This document shows positions 1 through 7,805 of a stretch of DNA of 64,000 nucleotides, in pieces. The stretch spans positions 62,027 through 126,026 of the forward strand of contig NZ_MSZX01000007.1 of the NCBI RefSeq assembly GCF_002021565.1, given 5' to 3'. A program made the position numbers and the translations under genes. Numbering within the stretch: the stretch's first letter is position 1; each line of letters begins with the position of its first letter. Source of the stretch: Paenibacillus selenitireducens (GTDB lineage: Bacteria > Bacillota > Bacilli > Paenibacillales > Paenibacillaceae). The notes below the pieces were generated by a model, which saw only the letters and a list, made by a program, of their open reading frames with translations, made no database searches and was not told where the DNA came from.

Positions 1-57
1 ACCTTTTTCTCGAACTGGTTGCAAATTGAAAATCCACTACAGGAGTTGTTACGGTTC

Positions 58-864
58 ATGGATATGACCACGATCTTCGGCCTATTGGCTGGACTCGCCG
101 CCCTCATCGGCGGATTTTTATTAGAAGGCGGTCAATTTGGCGGTCTTCTCAAACTAACGGCAGCACTTATTGTATTCGGCGGTACTTTTGCCGCGGTGAT
201 CATCAGCTTCCCCTTATCACGATTGCGCACCATCCCTCAAGCGCTGAAATTTGCGTTTACGAAGCCGGAATACCACCAGAATGAACTCATGGATGAATTG
301 ACAGAGTTCGCGTCCATTACGCGCCGTCATGGCTTGCTGGCTATTGAGAAACGAGTATCCGCGCATCCGAACGAATTTTTGCGGGAAGGACTTCTCATGA
401 CTATCGACGGCACGGACCCTCAGCTGATCCGTCAAATTCTGGAGCTGGAGATGGACGTCGCGGAGCAGAAACACGAAAATCATGCCAAAATGTTCGAGTC
501 CGCTGGCGGGTACGCTCCCACGATGGGGATTATCGGTACGGTCATGGGACTCATTCATGTGCTCGGCAATTTAACCGATCCCAGCACCTTAGGCGCATCC
601 ATTGCGATTGCTTTTACCGCTACACTCTATGGTGTTGTTAGCGCGAATCTCATTTACTTGCCGATCGCCTCCAAAATTCAAACGCGCAGCCAGGATGAAC
701 TTCAGCATATGGAATTTATCATGCAAGGTATATTGGCCATTCAAGCTGGAGAACATCCGCATGTCGTTCGTAGGAAGTTAAATTCCATGCTTCTCGTGGA
801 GGACCCGTCTATCACCCTATTACAACTCAAGAAGAAGGCGATCGAGCATGAGACGCAAGAGTAG
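58..864 (+). CDS. motA: Flagellar motor stator protein MotA
   Basis: MotA forms, with MotB, the ion-conducting stator that drives the flagellum from the cytoplasmic membrane. The 268-residue protein has four hydrophobic segments (about 6-24, 33-51, 148-170 and 182-205) and a charged cytoplasmic loop between the second and third. The third segment carries the PTMGIIGTVMG signature with the conserved proline, and the fourth has ATLYGVVSANLIYLP. ATG at 58 was chosen because AGGAG lies 12 nt upstream; an in-frame TTG at 19 would add residues without a ribosome site. The reading frame overlaps motB by 17 nt, which suggests translational coupling. A MotP-type sodium stator is the alternative, but pairing with a MotB carrying a standard OmpA-like domain does not decide the ion used. 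Confidence 0.93.
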   Translation: MDMTTIFGLLAGLAALIGGFLLEGGQFGGLLKLTAALIVFGGTFAAVIISFPLSRLRTIPQALKFAFTKPEYHQNELMDELTEFASITRRHGLLAIEKRVSAHPNEFLREGLLMTIDGTDPQLIRQILELEMDVAEQKHENHAKMFESAGGYAPTMGIIGTVMGLIHVLGNLTDPSTLGASIAIAFTATLYGVVSANLIYLPIASKIQTRSQDELQHMEFIMQGILAIQAGEHPHVVRRKLNSMLLVEDPSITLLQLKKKAIEHETQE

Positions 865-1636
865 ACGCCGCATCAAGCCCGTCTCCAAGGGCCATGAAAG
901 ATGGCTGATTACATACGCCGACCTTATTACACTATTAATGATCTTCTTTGTCATTATGTTCTCGGTAAGTCAGATTGATGCAGATAAATATGATTCCTTA
1001 TCCCAAGATCTTCGTACGACCTTTCGGCATGCAGACGGTGTTCTTGAAGATGGGAAAGGAGTTACGGAGGGCCAGAACGCGTCTGTCTTGCCCCATCTGC
1101 CCGTAAACCCCACGGCAACGAACCCGACGCAGCAGCCGATGACCGAACGGGAACTGCAGTTTAGACAGCAAGAGCAGGAATTACAGCAATTTAAATCCGT
1201 CATTGAGACCTATGTCCAAGACCACCAGCTCAGTTCTGAAGTATCCATTACTGATACCGAGAAAGGGATCTCTATTCATTTAAGCGATCAATTCCTATTT
1301 GATCTCGGCAAAGCCGAGCTGAAAGAGAAATCCCAGCCTATGCTCAATAAATTAGGCAGCTTGTTCAGTCAGCTGGATACGACGATCAGTATTGAAGGTC
1401 ATACGGATGATTTAGTCATCCAGCCCGGCGGAACCTATAAAGATAACTGGGAGCTCTCCGCAGCCCGAGCCTTGTCCGTCCTTCGCTATTTCATTGACCA
1501 AGCGCATTTAGATGCGAACAAATTCCAAATTGCAGGTTACGGGGATACGCATCCCGTCGCACCGAACGATTCCGCTCTGAATCGGCAGAAGAATCGACGT
1601 GTGGAAATGATTGTATTACGTAAATTACAGCAATGA
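848..1636 (+). CDS. motB: Flagellar motor stator protein MotB
   Basis: MotB anchors the stator to peptidoglycan and carries the ion-binding aspartate. The 262-residue protein has a basic N-terminus (RRKSRRRIK), one membrane segment at about 19-40 containing the YADLITLLM motif with the ion-accepting Asp25, a linker, and a C-terminal OmpA-like peptidoglycan-binding domain from about 135 to 258 with GHTDD and NRRVEMIV. It starts inside the end of motA, so the two stator subunits are probably co-translated. Immediately after its stop comes a structured repeat (1635-1748) and then a strong terminator (1764-1807). Confidence 0.93.
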   Translation: MRRKSRRRIKPVSKGHERWLITYADLITLLMIFFVIMFSVSQIDADKYDSLSQDLRTTFRHADGVLEDGKGVTEGQNASVLPHLPVNPTATNPTQQPMTERELQFRQQEQELQQFKSVIETYVQDHQLSSEVSITDTEKGISIHLSDQFLFDLGKAELKEKSQPMLNKLGSLFSQLDTTISIEGHTDDLVIQPGGTYKDNWELSAARALSVLRYFIDQAHLDANKFQIAGYGDTHPVAPNDSALNRQKNRRVEMIVLRKLQQ

Positions 1637-1748
1637 GAAAACCTCTATCGAGGCATTTCGAAGAATGAGCGACCGCGATTACATGTAGGTTTTATCGCCA
1701 ATCAGAAAGTCGCTTTCGCATGCCAAAAACTTAAACTTTCTGATGTGG
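1635..1748 (+). repeat. Structured intergenic repeat, single copy A
   Basis: One copy of the repeat family that is tandem at 41874-42231. It starts within the motB stop codon. It contains the conserved core TCGAAGAATGAGCGACCGCG, then ATCGCCA. An outer stem pairs AAAACCT with AGGTTTT. A second stem pairs ATCAGAAAGT (1701-1710) with ACTTTCTGAT (1735-1744), closed by CCA/TGG across one bulged G. The stem sequence differs from that of the tandem copies but pairing is kept. Function unknown. Confidence 0.8.
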
Positions 1749-1763
1749 TAATAAAGACAACAT

Positions 1764-1807
1764 AGAGCAATCCTAAACACATCATCTGTGAGCAGGATTG
1801 CTCTTTT
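1764..1807 (+). terminator. Rho-independent terminator of motAB
   Basis: AGAGCAATCCT pairs with AGGATTGCTCT across a 19-nt loop, followed by TTT. It lies about 130 nt after motB and ends that transcript. Confidence 0.85.
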
Positions 1808-1926
1808 GCTACCAAGTCCTGCCTTTCCCCCGTCGTAAGTCTAGGAAGATTCCCGTCGGGAGTACGTTTTGGGCCAGTACTGTCTAATATACAATAGTAT
1901 TATTAAGAGACAGGTTGGTGACGGAA

Positions 1927-2490
1927 GTGAGCAGGAAAATCTATATTCTTCTTACCGATACAGGGACTTTATTCTCCCGGGCCATCGGACTTTATACAAA
2001 AGCGAATCTTAATCACGCGTCTATCGTATTAGATGAAGAGATGAAGGAGATTTACAGCTTCGGGCGTAAAAATTCATTCAATCCATTTAACGGCGGTTTT
2101 GTTAAAGAGAAGGTATTCGGGCATCTCGTGCGGGAAGCAACAAGACCGACCGCTTGTGCCATCTACAGCTGCACCGTGAGTGACGATAATTATGAGCTAT
2201 TGCGCGCTCGTATTCAGCATATGGAACAGAATCAACACCAATACAAATATAATCTTCTCGGCTTATTCGGCATTGTATTAAACATTTCCATCGAACGTAA
2301 AAATGCTTTCTTCTGTACGCAATTCGTCGCGTATATGCTGCAGAAGCACGGCGTGAAACTCATGATGGATAAATCGCTCGCCCAAATTACACCCATGGAT
2401 TTGCAAAATTGTGAGAACCTCGAATTAATCTACTCAGGCGATCTGAGAGAGCGGGCTCGTCACCAATACGCATATCCATTGACCTCGTAA
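1927..2490 (+). CDS. Permuted papain-like (NlpC/P60-related, YiiX-type) protein
   Basis: About 187 residues, soluble, no signal peptide. The layout is that of circularly permuted papain-fold proteins: His30 in NLNHASIVLDE comes before the cysteine, Cys130 in FFCTQFVAYML, and the segment after His has the typical YSFGRK...F.GGF pattern. Family members are thought to be amidases or lipid hydrolases, but the substrate here cannot be read from sequence. The GTG start at 1927 was chosen because GGTGA stands five nt upstream; GTG at 1918 and TTG at 1915 are in-frame alternatives. The next gene starts 18 nt downstream and is probably co-transcribed. Confidence 0.65.
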   Translation: MSRKIYILLTDTGTLFSRAIGLYTKANLNHASIVLDEEMKEIYSFGRKNSFNPFNGGFVKEKVFGHLVREATRPTACAIYSCTVSDDNYELLRARIQHMEQNQHQYKYNLLGLFGIVLNISIERKNAFFCTQFVAYMLQKHGVKLMMDKSLAQITPMDLQNCENLELIYSGDLRERARHQYAYPLTS

Positions 2491-2508
2491 AATTTGAAAG
2501 GGGAACTT

Positions 2509-3117
2509 ATGGCACAATGGATGGAACACACGTATCACTACGTATCTCAACTGGACATGCAGCAAATCGAAGCCTTACTTGAAAAATATTCGGCACTCGG
2601 TCCCTTACCTGGGATCCTTTTGCCTTTCTTAGAGGCTTTCCTGCCCTTCTTACCATTGTTCATCATTGCGGCAGGCAATGCTTCGGCATACGGACTCGGA
2701 CTTGGATTTCTCTATTCGTGGATTGGCTCGGTATTAGGCGCGCTCATCTTATTCCTCTTAGCGAGACGATTCGGCGGACGTCTAAATGATTACTTATCGC
2801 GCAAGTATCCGAAGGCAGAGCATTTCTTTCATTGGGTCGAGCAGCGGGGCTTTACGCCACTTTTCATTCTATACTGCTTCCCATTTACGCCTTCTTTCTT
2901 TATCAATATCGCTTCTGGCATGAGTCGTGTGCCATTGGGCATTTTTTTATCTGCCATCATGCTGGGCAAAGGCGTCATGATCTTCCTCATGTCCTTTGTC
3001 GGTCATGATTGGCAAGGATTCGCATCCCAGCCTTGGCGTATCATCGCGCTTGTGGTTGGTTTAATTATTCTGTGGCTCGGAGGCAAGCGGGTCGAGAAGA
3101 GATTCCAAATTAACTGA
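2509..3117 (+). CDS. TVP38/TMEM64 (SNARE-associated) family membrane protein
   Basis: A 202-residue polytopic membrane protein with the family pattern: a hydrophobic re-entrant N-terminal part (PGILLPFLEAFLPFLPLF), the small-residue-rich AAGNASAYG segment, GSVLGALILFLLARRFG, the FCFPFTPSF-like turn (YCFPFTPSFFINIASGMSRVP) and a C-terminal membrane helix. Relatives belong to the DedA/VTT group implicated in lipid movement across the membrane; a specific substrate cannot be stated. ATG at 2509 follows GAAAGGGG by five nt; an in-frame TTG at 2494 is less likely. It follows the papain-like gene closely and is ended by a strong terminator. Confidence 0.75.
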   Translation: MAQWMEHTYHYVSQLDMQQIEALLEKYSALGPLPGILLPFLEAFLPFLPLFIIAAGNASAYGLGLGFLYSWIGSVLGALILFLLARRFGGRLNDYLSRKYPKAEHFFHWVEQRGFTPLFILYCFPFTPSFFINIASGMSRVPLGIFLSAIMLGKGVMIFLMSFVGHDWQGFASQPWRIIALVVGLIILWLGGKRVEKRFQIN

Positions 3118-3169
3118 TGCTCCTTCTCTCTAACGAAACATTCTTTGTCCTATGTTCACAGACCAGAAG

Positions 3170-3204
3170 CGATCCTTCCATTGACGTGGGGGGATCGTTT
3201 TTTT
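3170..3204 (+). terminator. Rho-independent terminator
   Basis: CGATCC (3170-3175) pairs with GGATCG (3192-3197), followed by seven T. It closes the two-gene unit ending at 3117. Confidence 0.75.
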
Positions 3205-3225
3205 AACTTGCTTCATGCCAGACAC

Positions 3226-3259
3226 AAAAAAGAAGAGCTCAGCAGCCACTAAGCTCTTC
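3226..3259 (-). terminator. Terminator of the DUF948-like gene
   Basis: On the minus strand GAAGAGCT pairs with AGCTCTTC, followed by six T. It begins directly beside the stop codon (3261-3263) of the alternative-frame tail described below. Confidence 0.75.
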
Positions 3260-3260
3260 C

Positions 3261-3347
3261 TCACTCCATCACACGCTTCAATCGCTCCACTGCTAGCTTC
3301 TGAATACGGGACACATTCATCTTCTCAATTATCTTAATCGCTGCCAT
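3261..3347 (-). CDS. Possible 28-codon ORF or frameshifted tail of the preceding gene
   Basis: Minus-strand ATG at 3347 opens a 28-codon frame (MAAIKIIEKMNVSRIQ then a lysine/arginine-rich end) that overlaps the last codons of the DUF948-like gene in another frame and stops only two nt before its terminator. The sequence is amphipathic and protein-like. It could be a small coupled gene, or the true C-terminus of the upstream protein reached by a frameshift. No ribosome site was recognised. Confidence 0.3.
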   Translation of the reverse strand: MAAIKIIEKMNVSRIQKLAVERLKRVME

Positions 3348-3715
3348 ACATCCGCAGCGACATCCACCCACTTCATCCATTTGGGTGACGTATCTTGCGA
3401 TGTATTTGAGGCATCCGATGCAGCAGATGCCGCATGGGCATCTGCAGTACGCCGCGTTCGACGCGTGGTCTTGCGCCGTTGGAACAGCGTCGCTGACACC
3501 TGCTGCATCCCGTCTGCCGCTTCGCGCAACGCTTCACCCGTGATTTGAATCGTATCCATCATCGGTTCAATCTGTTTCATTTTCGCTTCCAAATCGGTTA
3601 ATGTCTCCGTCACCTTGTCCAATGATTTCTTCGCAGATAATAAGGTTTTAACTAGAAACACGACTAAAACTACAACTGCCACAGCCATGACAGCCACGCT
3701 AATTTCAATAATCAT
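3329..3715 (-). CDS. DUF948-like membrane-anchored protein
   Basis: A 128-residue protein with an N-terminal membrane helix (about 2-24, IIEISVAVMAVAVVVLVVFLV), then a heptad-like amphipathic stretch (about 27-75: KKSLDKVTETLTDLEAKMKQ) and a basic, Ala/Ser-rich tail with TTRRTRRT. This is the layout of DUF948 proteins (YtxG-like), which are linked to general stress in Bacillus; the role is unknown. The start at 3715 is supported by AAAAGAGG eight nt upstream. An overlapping 28-codon frame continues to the terminator, so the C-terminal end is uncertain. Confidence 0.65.
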   Translation of the reverse strand: MIIEISVAVMAVAVVVLVVFLVKTLLSAKKSLDKVTETLTDLEAKMKQIEPMMDTIQITGEALREAADGMQQVSATLFQRRKTTRRTRRTADAHAASAASDASNTSQDTSPKWMKWVDVAADVWQRLR

Positions 3716-3893
3716 GAGGCAAACCTCTTTTCCCATTATTATGTATATATCTTTAAACCCATTATTGAAGGAATTAAATCATTTGTCTCCTGTATAGATC
3801 ACATGACCTCTGCATTTGTTTCATTTTCACTTCCCACGGGTAATCATTCCTATTGATGATGATATAAAAAGGTTGGATTTTCGGCTAAAGAAA

Positions 3894-3933
3894 AGCAGCC
3901 CCGGAAGATCAAACATGATCTTCCGGGGCTGCT
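3894..3933. terminator. Bidirectional terminator-like perfect hairpin
   Basis: An 18-bp perfect stem with an AACA loop; the arm begins AGCAGCCCCGGAAGATCA. It lies 16 nt beyond the stop of the stalk-domain lipoprotein gene and should end its minus-strand transcript. Confidence 0.85.
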
Positions 3934-3949
3934 TTGTTACATGTACCAA

Positions 3950-5506
3950 TTAGTCACGAGTGACATAGAACTCTGCATATTCTGGATCCCATGTCATGCC
4001 TGCGCCTAATGCTTCAATCATGAAGCGAAGCGGCACGTTGGCAGTGTTATAGTCGTCAACGATCACGGGTTGTGCCATGGTTTTGGCTACGCCATTGACA
4101 GTCGCCGTCTTGGAACCAATTTTTAATTGAACGGTAATATCATTAAGTTCATCATACACCGTAATTTGCTTCGTAGCTGGATCCCATTTCACATCTGCTT
4201 CGAATTGATCTGCTACATAATTGATCGGAACCATACCTGTACCGTTTAATGTCCACCAACCTGGTAAGTAATCTTCATAACCATATGACTCTTCAGGATA
4301 AATCGTTACATTGATTGCTCCCACACCCAGGTCGTTTCTTAGAATGCTGTACGCCGATGATTTCTTATCAAATTTAGACAAGAATCCTTTACCTGATAAC
4401 CCATACATATCTACTTGATCTACACCTGCAGCCGTATCGATCACATCTGCCTTCACAGGCTTGTTGATGTTCCACATTTGAGTGGACGAACGAACGATAA
4501 TTTTTGAAATCGGAAGATCTGCCGCTTTTGGAAGCGCGATACCCAATTCTAGGTTTTGTTTGCGAATTTGATTGTCGCTATCCACGAAGATATCCCAGGA
4601 TAAGCTTGTATCCTTGCTGAAGATTTGCTTGTATTCATCTTCCGCTAACAAGGCAGCGGATTGTTCATCGTATTGCTTCAAGACTTCATCTAGTCCTTGT
4701 TTGATCGCTTTATACATTACGAGGGAACCGACTTCTTGATCTTTTGCAACAGAACCGAAGATGTCTCCTTCAAGCCCTTCTTCAGACAACGCGCTCATTT
4801 CTTGCTCTACGATCGGGTAGAACGCTTCATATAGAACTTTAACAATTTCACGTAATCCTTCATCGTCTTTCGAAATGTTCGTCAATAAAGTCTTCACAAG
4901 TCCTACGACTTCATCGCCTTTAATTTCTAAATGAAGCTTTTGAAGATTCAAGCTTTGTCCATACACATTCTCCGTAACAGAGGATACAGAGGCCGTGTTC
5001 GGTACAGGCGCTTGCTTCACGAAGTATGCTCCAAGCTTCTGAATTGCTGCTTTCATGCCGTCTTGCGATTTTTGAAGTTCAGCCGTAACTGCGCTGTCCA
5101 ATCCTTCTCCTTCAAGTGAGATCGCGATAGGCTTCTTAATCCCTTCGATCCAGAGCGATAGGTTGGTGTTATCCATCCCTAGTTGGAAAGGTATGGATTT
5201 GTCGCTGTATGTAATTTTACCTTGTACCGAAGCATGATTAAGATCTTGCGTAACAGCATGATCAATATCTAACTTCAAGGAATTAATCAGCTTAATCATT
5301 TTTTTATCTTCATCCGTTAATCCCGCATTTACACTCGGCACCAACTCAACGGATAATGTCTGGCTGGATTCACCCGACGTAACCTTAAGGCTATTTTCCA
5401 CGACTTTCGCAACATTTAGGCCCCCAATCGATTGACAACCTGCCAATACGAGCAACATTGCTACAAGTGTGATAGCTAGCCATTGTTTCCCCTTAATAAA
5501 CTTCAC
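3950..5506 (-). CDS. Lipoprotein with C-terminal copper amine oxidase N-like stalk domain
   Basis: A 518-residue exported lipoprotein. A signal peptide with lipobox VLAGC (Cys at about 24) is followed by a long mixed region without recognisable catalytic motif (about 30-390) that resembles a substrate-binding or scaffold fold. The C-terminal 110 residues form a copper-amine-oxidase-N stalk domain, seen from MVPINYVADQF through NVPLRFMIEALGAGMTWDP. Such stalks are abundant in Paenibacillus and attach proteins within the cell wall; the domain is not itself an oxidase. Monocistronic, with a strong terminator downstream. The precise role is unknown. Confidence 0.75.
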   Translation of the reverse strand: MKFIKGKQWLAITLVAMLLVLAGCQSIGGLNVAKVVENSLKVTSGESSQTLSVELVPSVNAGLTDEDKKMIKLINSLKLDIDHAVTQDLNHASVQGKITYSDKSIPFQLGMDNTNLSLWIEGIKKPIAISLEGEGLDSAVTAELQKSQDGMKAAIQKLGAYFVKQAPVPNTASVSSVTENVYGQSLNLQKLHLEIKGDEVVGLVKTLLTNISKDDEGLREIVKVLYEAFYPIVEQEMSALSEEGLEGDIFGSVAKDQEVGSLVMYKAIKQGLDEVLKQYDEQSAALLAEDEYKQIFSKDTSLSWDIFVDSDNQIRKQNLELGIALPKAADLPISKIIVRSSTQMWNINKPVKADVIDTAAGVDQVDMYGLSGKGFLSKFDKKSSAYSILRNDLGVGAINVTIYPEESYGYEDYLPGWWTLNGTGMVPINYVADQFEADVKWDPATKQITVYDELNDITVQLKIGSKTATVNGVAKTMAQPVIVDDYNTANVPLRFMIEALGAGMTWDPEYAEFYVTRD

Positions 5507-5760
5507 GTGTGCATCCCCTTCCCCAATTTAACAATTATACTAATCTTTTCATTATTACAAACCTTCCCATTCTTGTACAGTGAAAAATATACTATATTTG
5601 TTCCAGAAAATCCTCTCATTAACTGGAATAATCATGAAGATTCCTCGAATCTTTCAGATTAAAACGCTTACTTCCGATGTTACGTTTGAATTCGAGGATA
5701 ATCGGCTTTATTCCAGATTTTACAACGGATTCGTTAAAGCGTATGATACAGCCATTGATT

Positions 5761-5912
5761 TATTCGCTGAGTTCTCATGATGATGAGAAACGGGGGAACC
5801 ATGATGGAAGCCTTGGCTTCTTGGGGTGAATCGGAAGGTTGAATCCCTTCTGTAGGGTACGCTCTCAAACCCGAATCCGACAGCTAACCTCGTAAGCGAT
5901 TGTTGAGAGAGG
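5761..5912 (+). ncRNA. c-di-AMP riboswitch (ydaO/yuaA type)
   Basis: The sequence matches the conserved core: CGCTGAGTTCTC, a small hairpin, ACGGGGGAACCA, TTGGGGTGAATC, TAGGGT, AACCCGAATCCGACAGC and TAACCTCGTAAGC. P1 pairs TCGCT (5764-5768) with AGCGA (5895-5899), and CTCTCAA (5862-5868) pairs with TTGAGAG (5903-5909). This class binds cyclic di-AMP and generally turns expression off when ligand is bound. A terminator hairpin 55 nt further (5968-6013) precedes the gene at 6053, consistent with transcriptional control. The boundaries are approximate. Confidence 0.9.
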
Positions 5913-5967
5913 TCTCGCTTCTTTACCGCGTGCCGATTGAGTATCGTATCCTATCGCTACGGTATGC

Positions 5968-6013
5968 AAGAAGCCCACGAATAGAGGTTTCCTCTACTTC
6001 GCGGGCTTCTTTT
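5968..6013 (+). terminator. Riboswitch expression-platform terminator
   Basis: AAGAAGCCCACG pairs with CGCGGGCTTCTT (one mismatch), with an inner TAGAGG/CCTCTA stem, followed by TTT. It sits between the c-di-AMP aptamer and the ribosome site of the next gene. Confidence 0.85.
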
Positions 6014-6052
6014 GTGTCGTTCGTCTATTAAAATCGTAAGGAGTTGTATCCC

Positions 6053-6478
6053 ATGAGCCTGAACCCTATCCGTACCGTCTCCAGTCTGGATCAAGACACT
6101 TCCCATTTAACACGTATGGAATTATTCCAAATGGAAGCGTCGAGCCATGTTACATGCATGATCTTAAAACTTTCAAGCGTCGATCACATCGGCTGGGCGG
6201 AATGTCGGTTGGACACGACCGCACCTGTGGATTTAGTGAAATGGGCTGCAACCTTTCAGCAATTTGTCGGTCTGAACGTCGAGCAAGCGATCCAACATCT
6301 CCATGGTAACCATGCATCCTGGAACCCCTACAAAGCTCGACTTGCCGAAGCGGCGCTTCTTGATCTCGGCCGATTCTACGATCGCCATTCATTTATCGAA
6401 CAAGAAACTCTATGTCTCTATTCGGAGTCACAATTACTAGACTTATCCCAAGCCTATTACATTTTCATTCTCGATTGA
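6053..6478 (+). CDS. Small protein resembling an enolase-superfamily N-terminal cap domain
   Basis: A 141-residue soluble protein under the c-di-AMP riboswitch. ATG 6053 has AAGGAG nine nt upstream. The pattern HIGWAECRLD ... LVKWAATFQQFVGLNVEQAIQHL ... RLAEAALLDLGRF parallels the N-terminal cap of muconate-lactonizing/mandelate-racemase proteins (GxGE, then a W and G-rich helix, then A-x-x-x-A-L-x-D-L-G). The catalytic barrel is absent: the frame stops normally and the opposite-strand minJ gene overlaps its last 22 nt. It may be a stand-alone cap, a remnant, or an unrelated family. The assignment rests on pattern likeness only; the gene itself is well supported by its start and leader. Confidence 0.6.
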   Translation: MSLNPIRTVSSLDQDTSHLTRMELFQMEASSHVTCMILKLSSVDHIGWAECRLDTTAPVDLVKWAATFQQFVGLNVEQAIQHLHGNHASWNPYKARLAEAALLDLGRFYDRHSFIEQETLCLYSESQLLDLSQAYYIFILD

Positions 6479-7731
6479 ACGCCTGCTAGCTTCATTCTTA
6501 CGATCTGGAAGATCGATGTCGGTCCCATCCCTACATAGAAAGATGCATCTTGGTCCGGCGCAAGCACAACACCTAACTGATGATGCTCGCCTGCGAATAT
6601 CGCTCGCTGCAGAAATTTACTCTCACCTGATAAGTTCAACACTTCCAACTTACAAAATGCCGGATTCATCCGCAAGGCTTGATGCAATTCTTCTTTCGTA
6701 TGTACTTTCGTACCATTCACTTTATAAATGATTTCACCCGGCTCAATCCCAAGCTCCGCTGCTGGTGTATTCGGGATCACAGCCATCACATACAATCCGC
6801 GCTCATCGTGAACATAAAGCGGACTTCGCTCGGTTTCTTCCTTCGTGCTGTACCAATGAATCCATTCATGCATACCGATCCCCACGAGCGCCGTGAGAAG
6901 CGTTAATGGACTCCATACGCCTGATATCATGGCAAATGCCAAGAGAATCACGCTGTAAGCGAACAACCATTTCGAGCTCCAACGTACTTTATCCTTCGGA
7001 AGACGAGATTGCGTCATCTCACTAAACCCGATGACAACGGGAAAGGCCATGAGCATCCATCCGTTCGCCCATGCATCACCGCCGAAGAAGGGTGTCCAAG
7101 GCAAGATCGTACCCGTTGTTTGCGTTGGAATCATTAAAAATAGTGGAATCGGCCAATAGCTCTGCATTTGATAGCCGCCTACTAATTTACCTCGTTTGCT
7201 TGCAAGAAATAAGGGGCTTGCAAATTTAGCTCCCTGCCATCGAATCAAGAGGGCTTCTGCCATATGTAAAATCGCTACCAACGCCAACAGCGCCGGGATG
7301 TTTAACTCTCGAAGTGTCACTAACACGGATCCTGCAAAGCCATCCATCGACCAGCTCGGGAACCAACTCACGACAAACTGCAGGATTCCGAGCGCCCCTA
7401 CGCTATAAGCTAGACATAAATATCTCACCCGGAATAACATCAATACGAGCGATACACACCAGATCAGAACGATAGCCCCCAAGGTCAACGTCATTCCCGT
7501 AAAAACCGTAACGATCGAAACTCCAATCCCAGCTAATAACCCGCCAAGTACGGTACGAATAATCTGATCCCCTAGGGCGTGCATTTTGACAGAGAACAGC
7601 TTGCGCTCCAACATCACTTGACGGCGATACTGCAGAATGATCAGAATCAATGAAATATATAAAAAGGGCTGCATTAACATATGTAATATCGCATCCACGA
7701 CTCGCCACAACATTTCCATAGCAAACTCCAT
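6457..7731 (-). CDS. minJ: MinJ-like PDZ-domain division protein
   Basis: MinJ bridges DivIVA and MinD to place division in Bacillus subtilis. This 424-residue protein has at least six to seven hydrophobic segments over the first 290 residues, a short linker with GIGMHEWIHWYSTKEE, and a C-terminal PDZ domain (about 305-395) with GLYVMAVIPNTPAAELG and GEIIYKVNGTKV. Position supports the call: ftsE-ftsX-(peptidase)-ctpB-minJ matches the order of the B. subtilis locus. The start at 7731 has AAGGAGG seven nt upstream. Its 3' end overlaps the convergent gene ending at 6478 by 22 nt. The name relies on synteny as well as domain layout. Confidence 0.75.
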   Translation of the reverse strand: MEFAMEMLWRVVDAILHMLMQPFLYISLILIILQYRRQVMLERKLFSVKMHALGDQIIRTVLGGLLAGIGVSIVTVFTGMTLTLGAIVLIWCVSLVLMLFRVRYLCLAYSVGALGILQFVVSWFPSWSMDGFAGSVLVTLRELNIPALLALVAILHMAEALLIRWQGAKFASPLFLASKRGKLVGGYQMQSYWPIPLFLMIPTQTTGTILPWTPFFGGDAWANGWMLMAFPVVIGFSEMTQSRLPKDKVRWSSKWLFAYSVILLAFAMISGVWSPLTLLTALVGIGMHEWIHWYSTKEETERSPLYVHDERGLYVMAVIPNTPAAELGIEPGEIIYKVNGTKVHTKEELHQALRMNPAFCKLEVLNLSGESKFLQRAIFAGEHHQLGVVLAPDQDASFYVGMGPTSIFQIVRMKLAGVQSRMKM

Positions 7732-7761
7732 TTCGTATCCTCCTTCAACAAAAAAAGAAAA

Positions 7762-7790
7762 AAAGAAGGTTGGTTACCAACCCTCTTTCT
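7762..7790 (-). terminator. Terminator-like hairpin between ctpB and minJ
   Basis: GGTTGG TTA CCAACC with flanking AGAAA/TTTCT, followed on the minus strand by long T-rich runs. It may reduce read-through from ctpB into minJ. Confidence 0.6.
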
Positions 7791-7805
7791 TCTATTCGAC
7801 GTGAA

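Noticed and set aside
5580-5780. 66-codon plus-strand frame
   Set aside because: It overlaps the 5' part of the c-di-AMP riboswitch, has no ribosome site and no family likeness; better explained as leader RNA.
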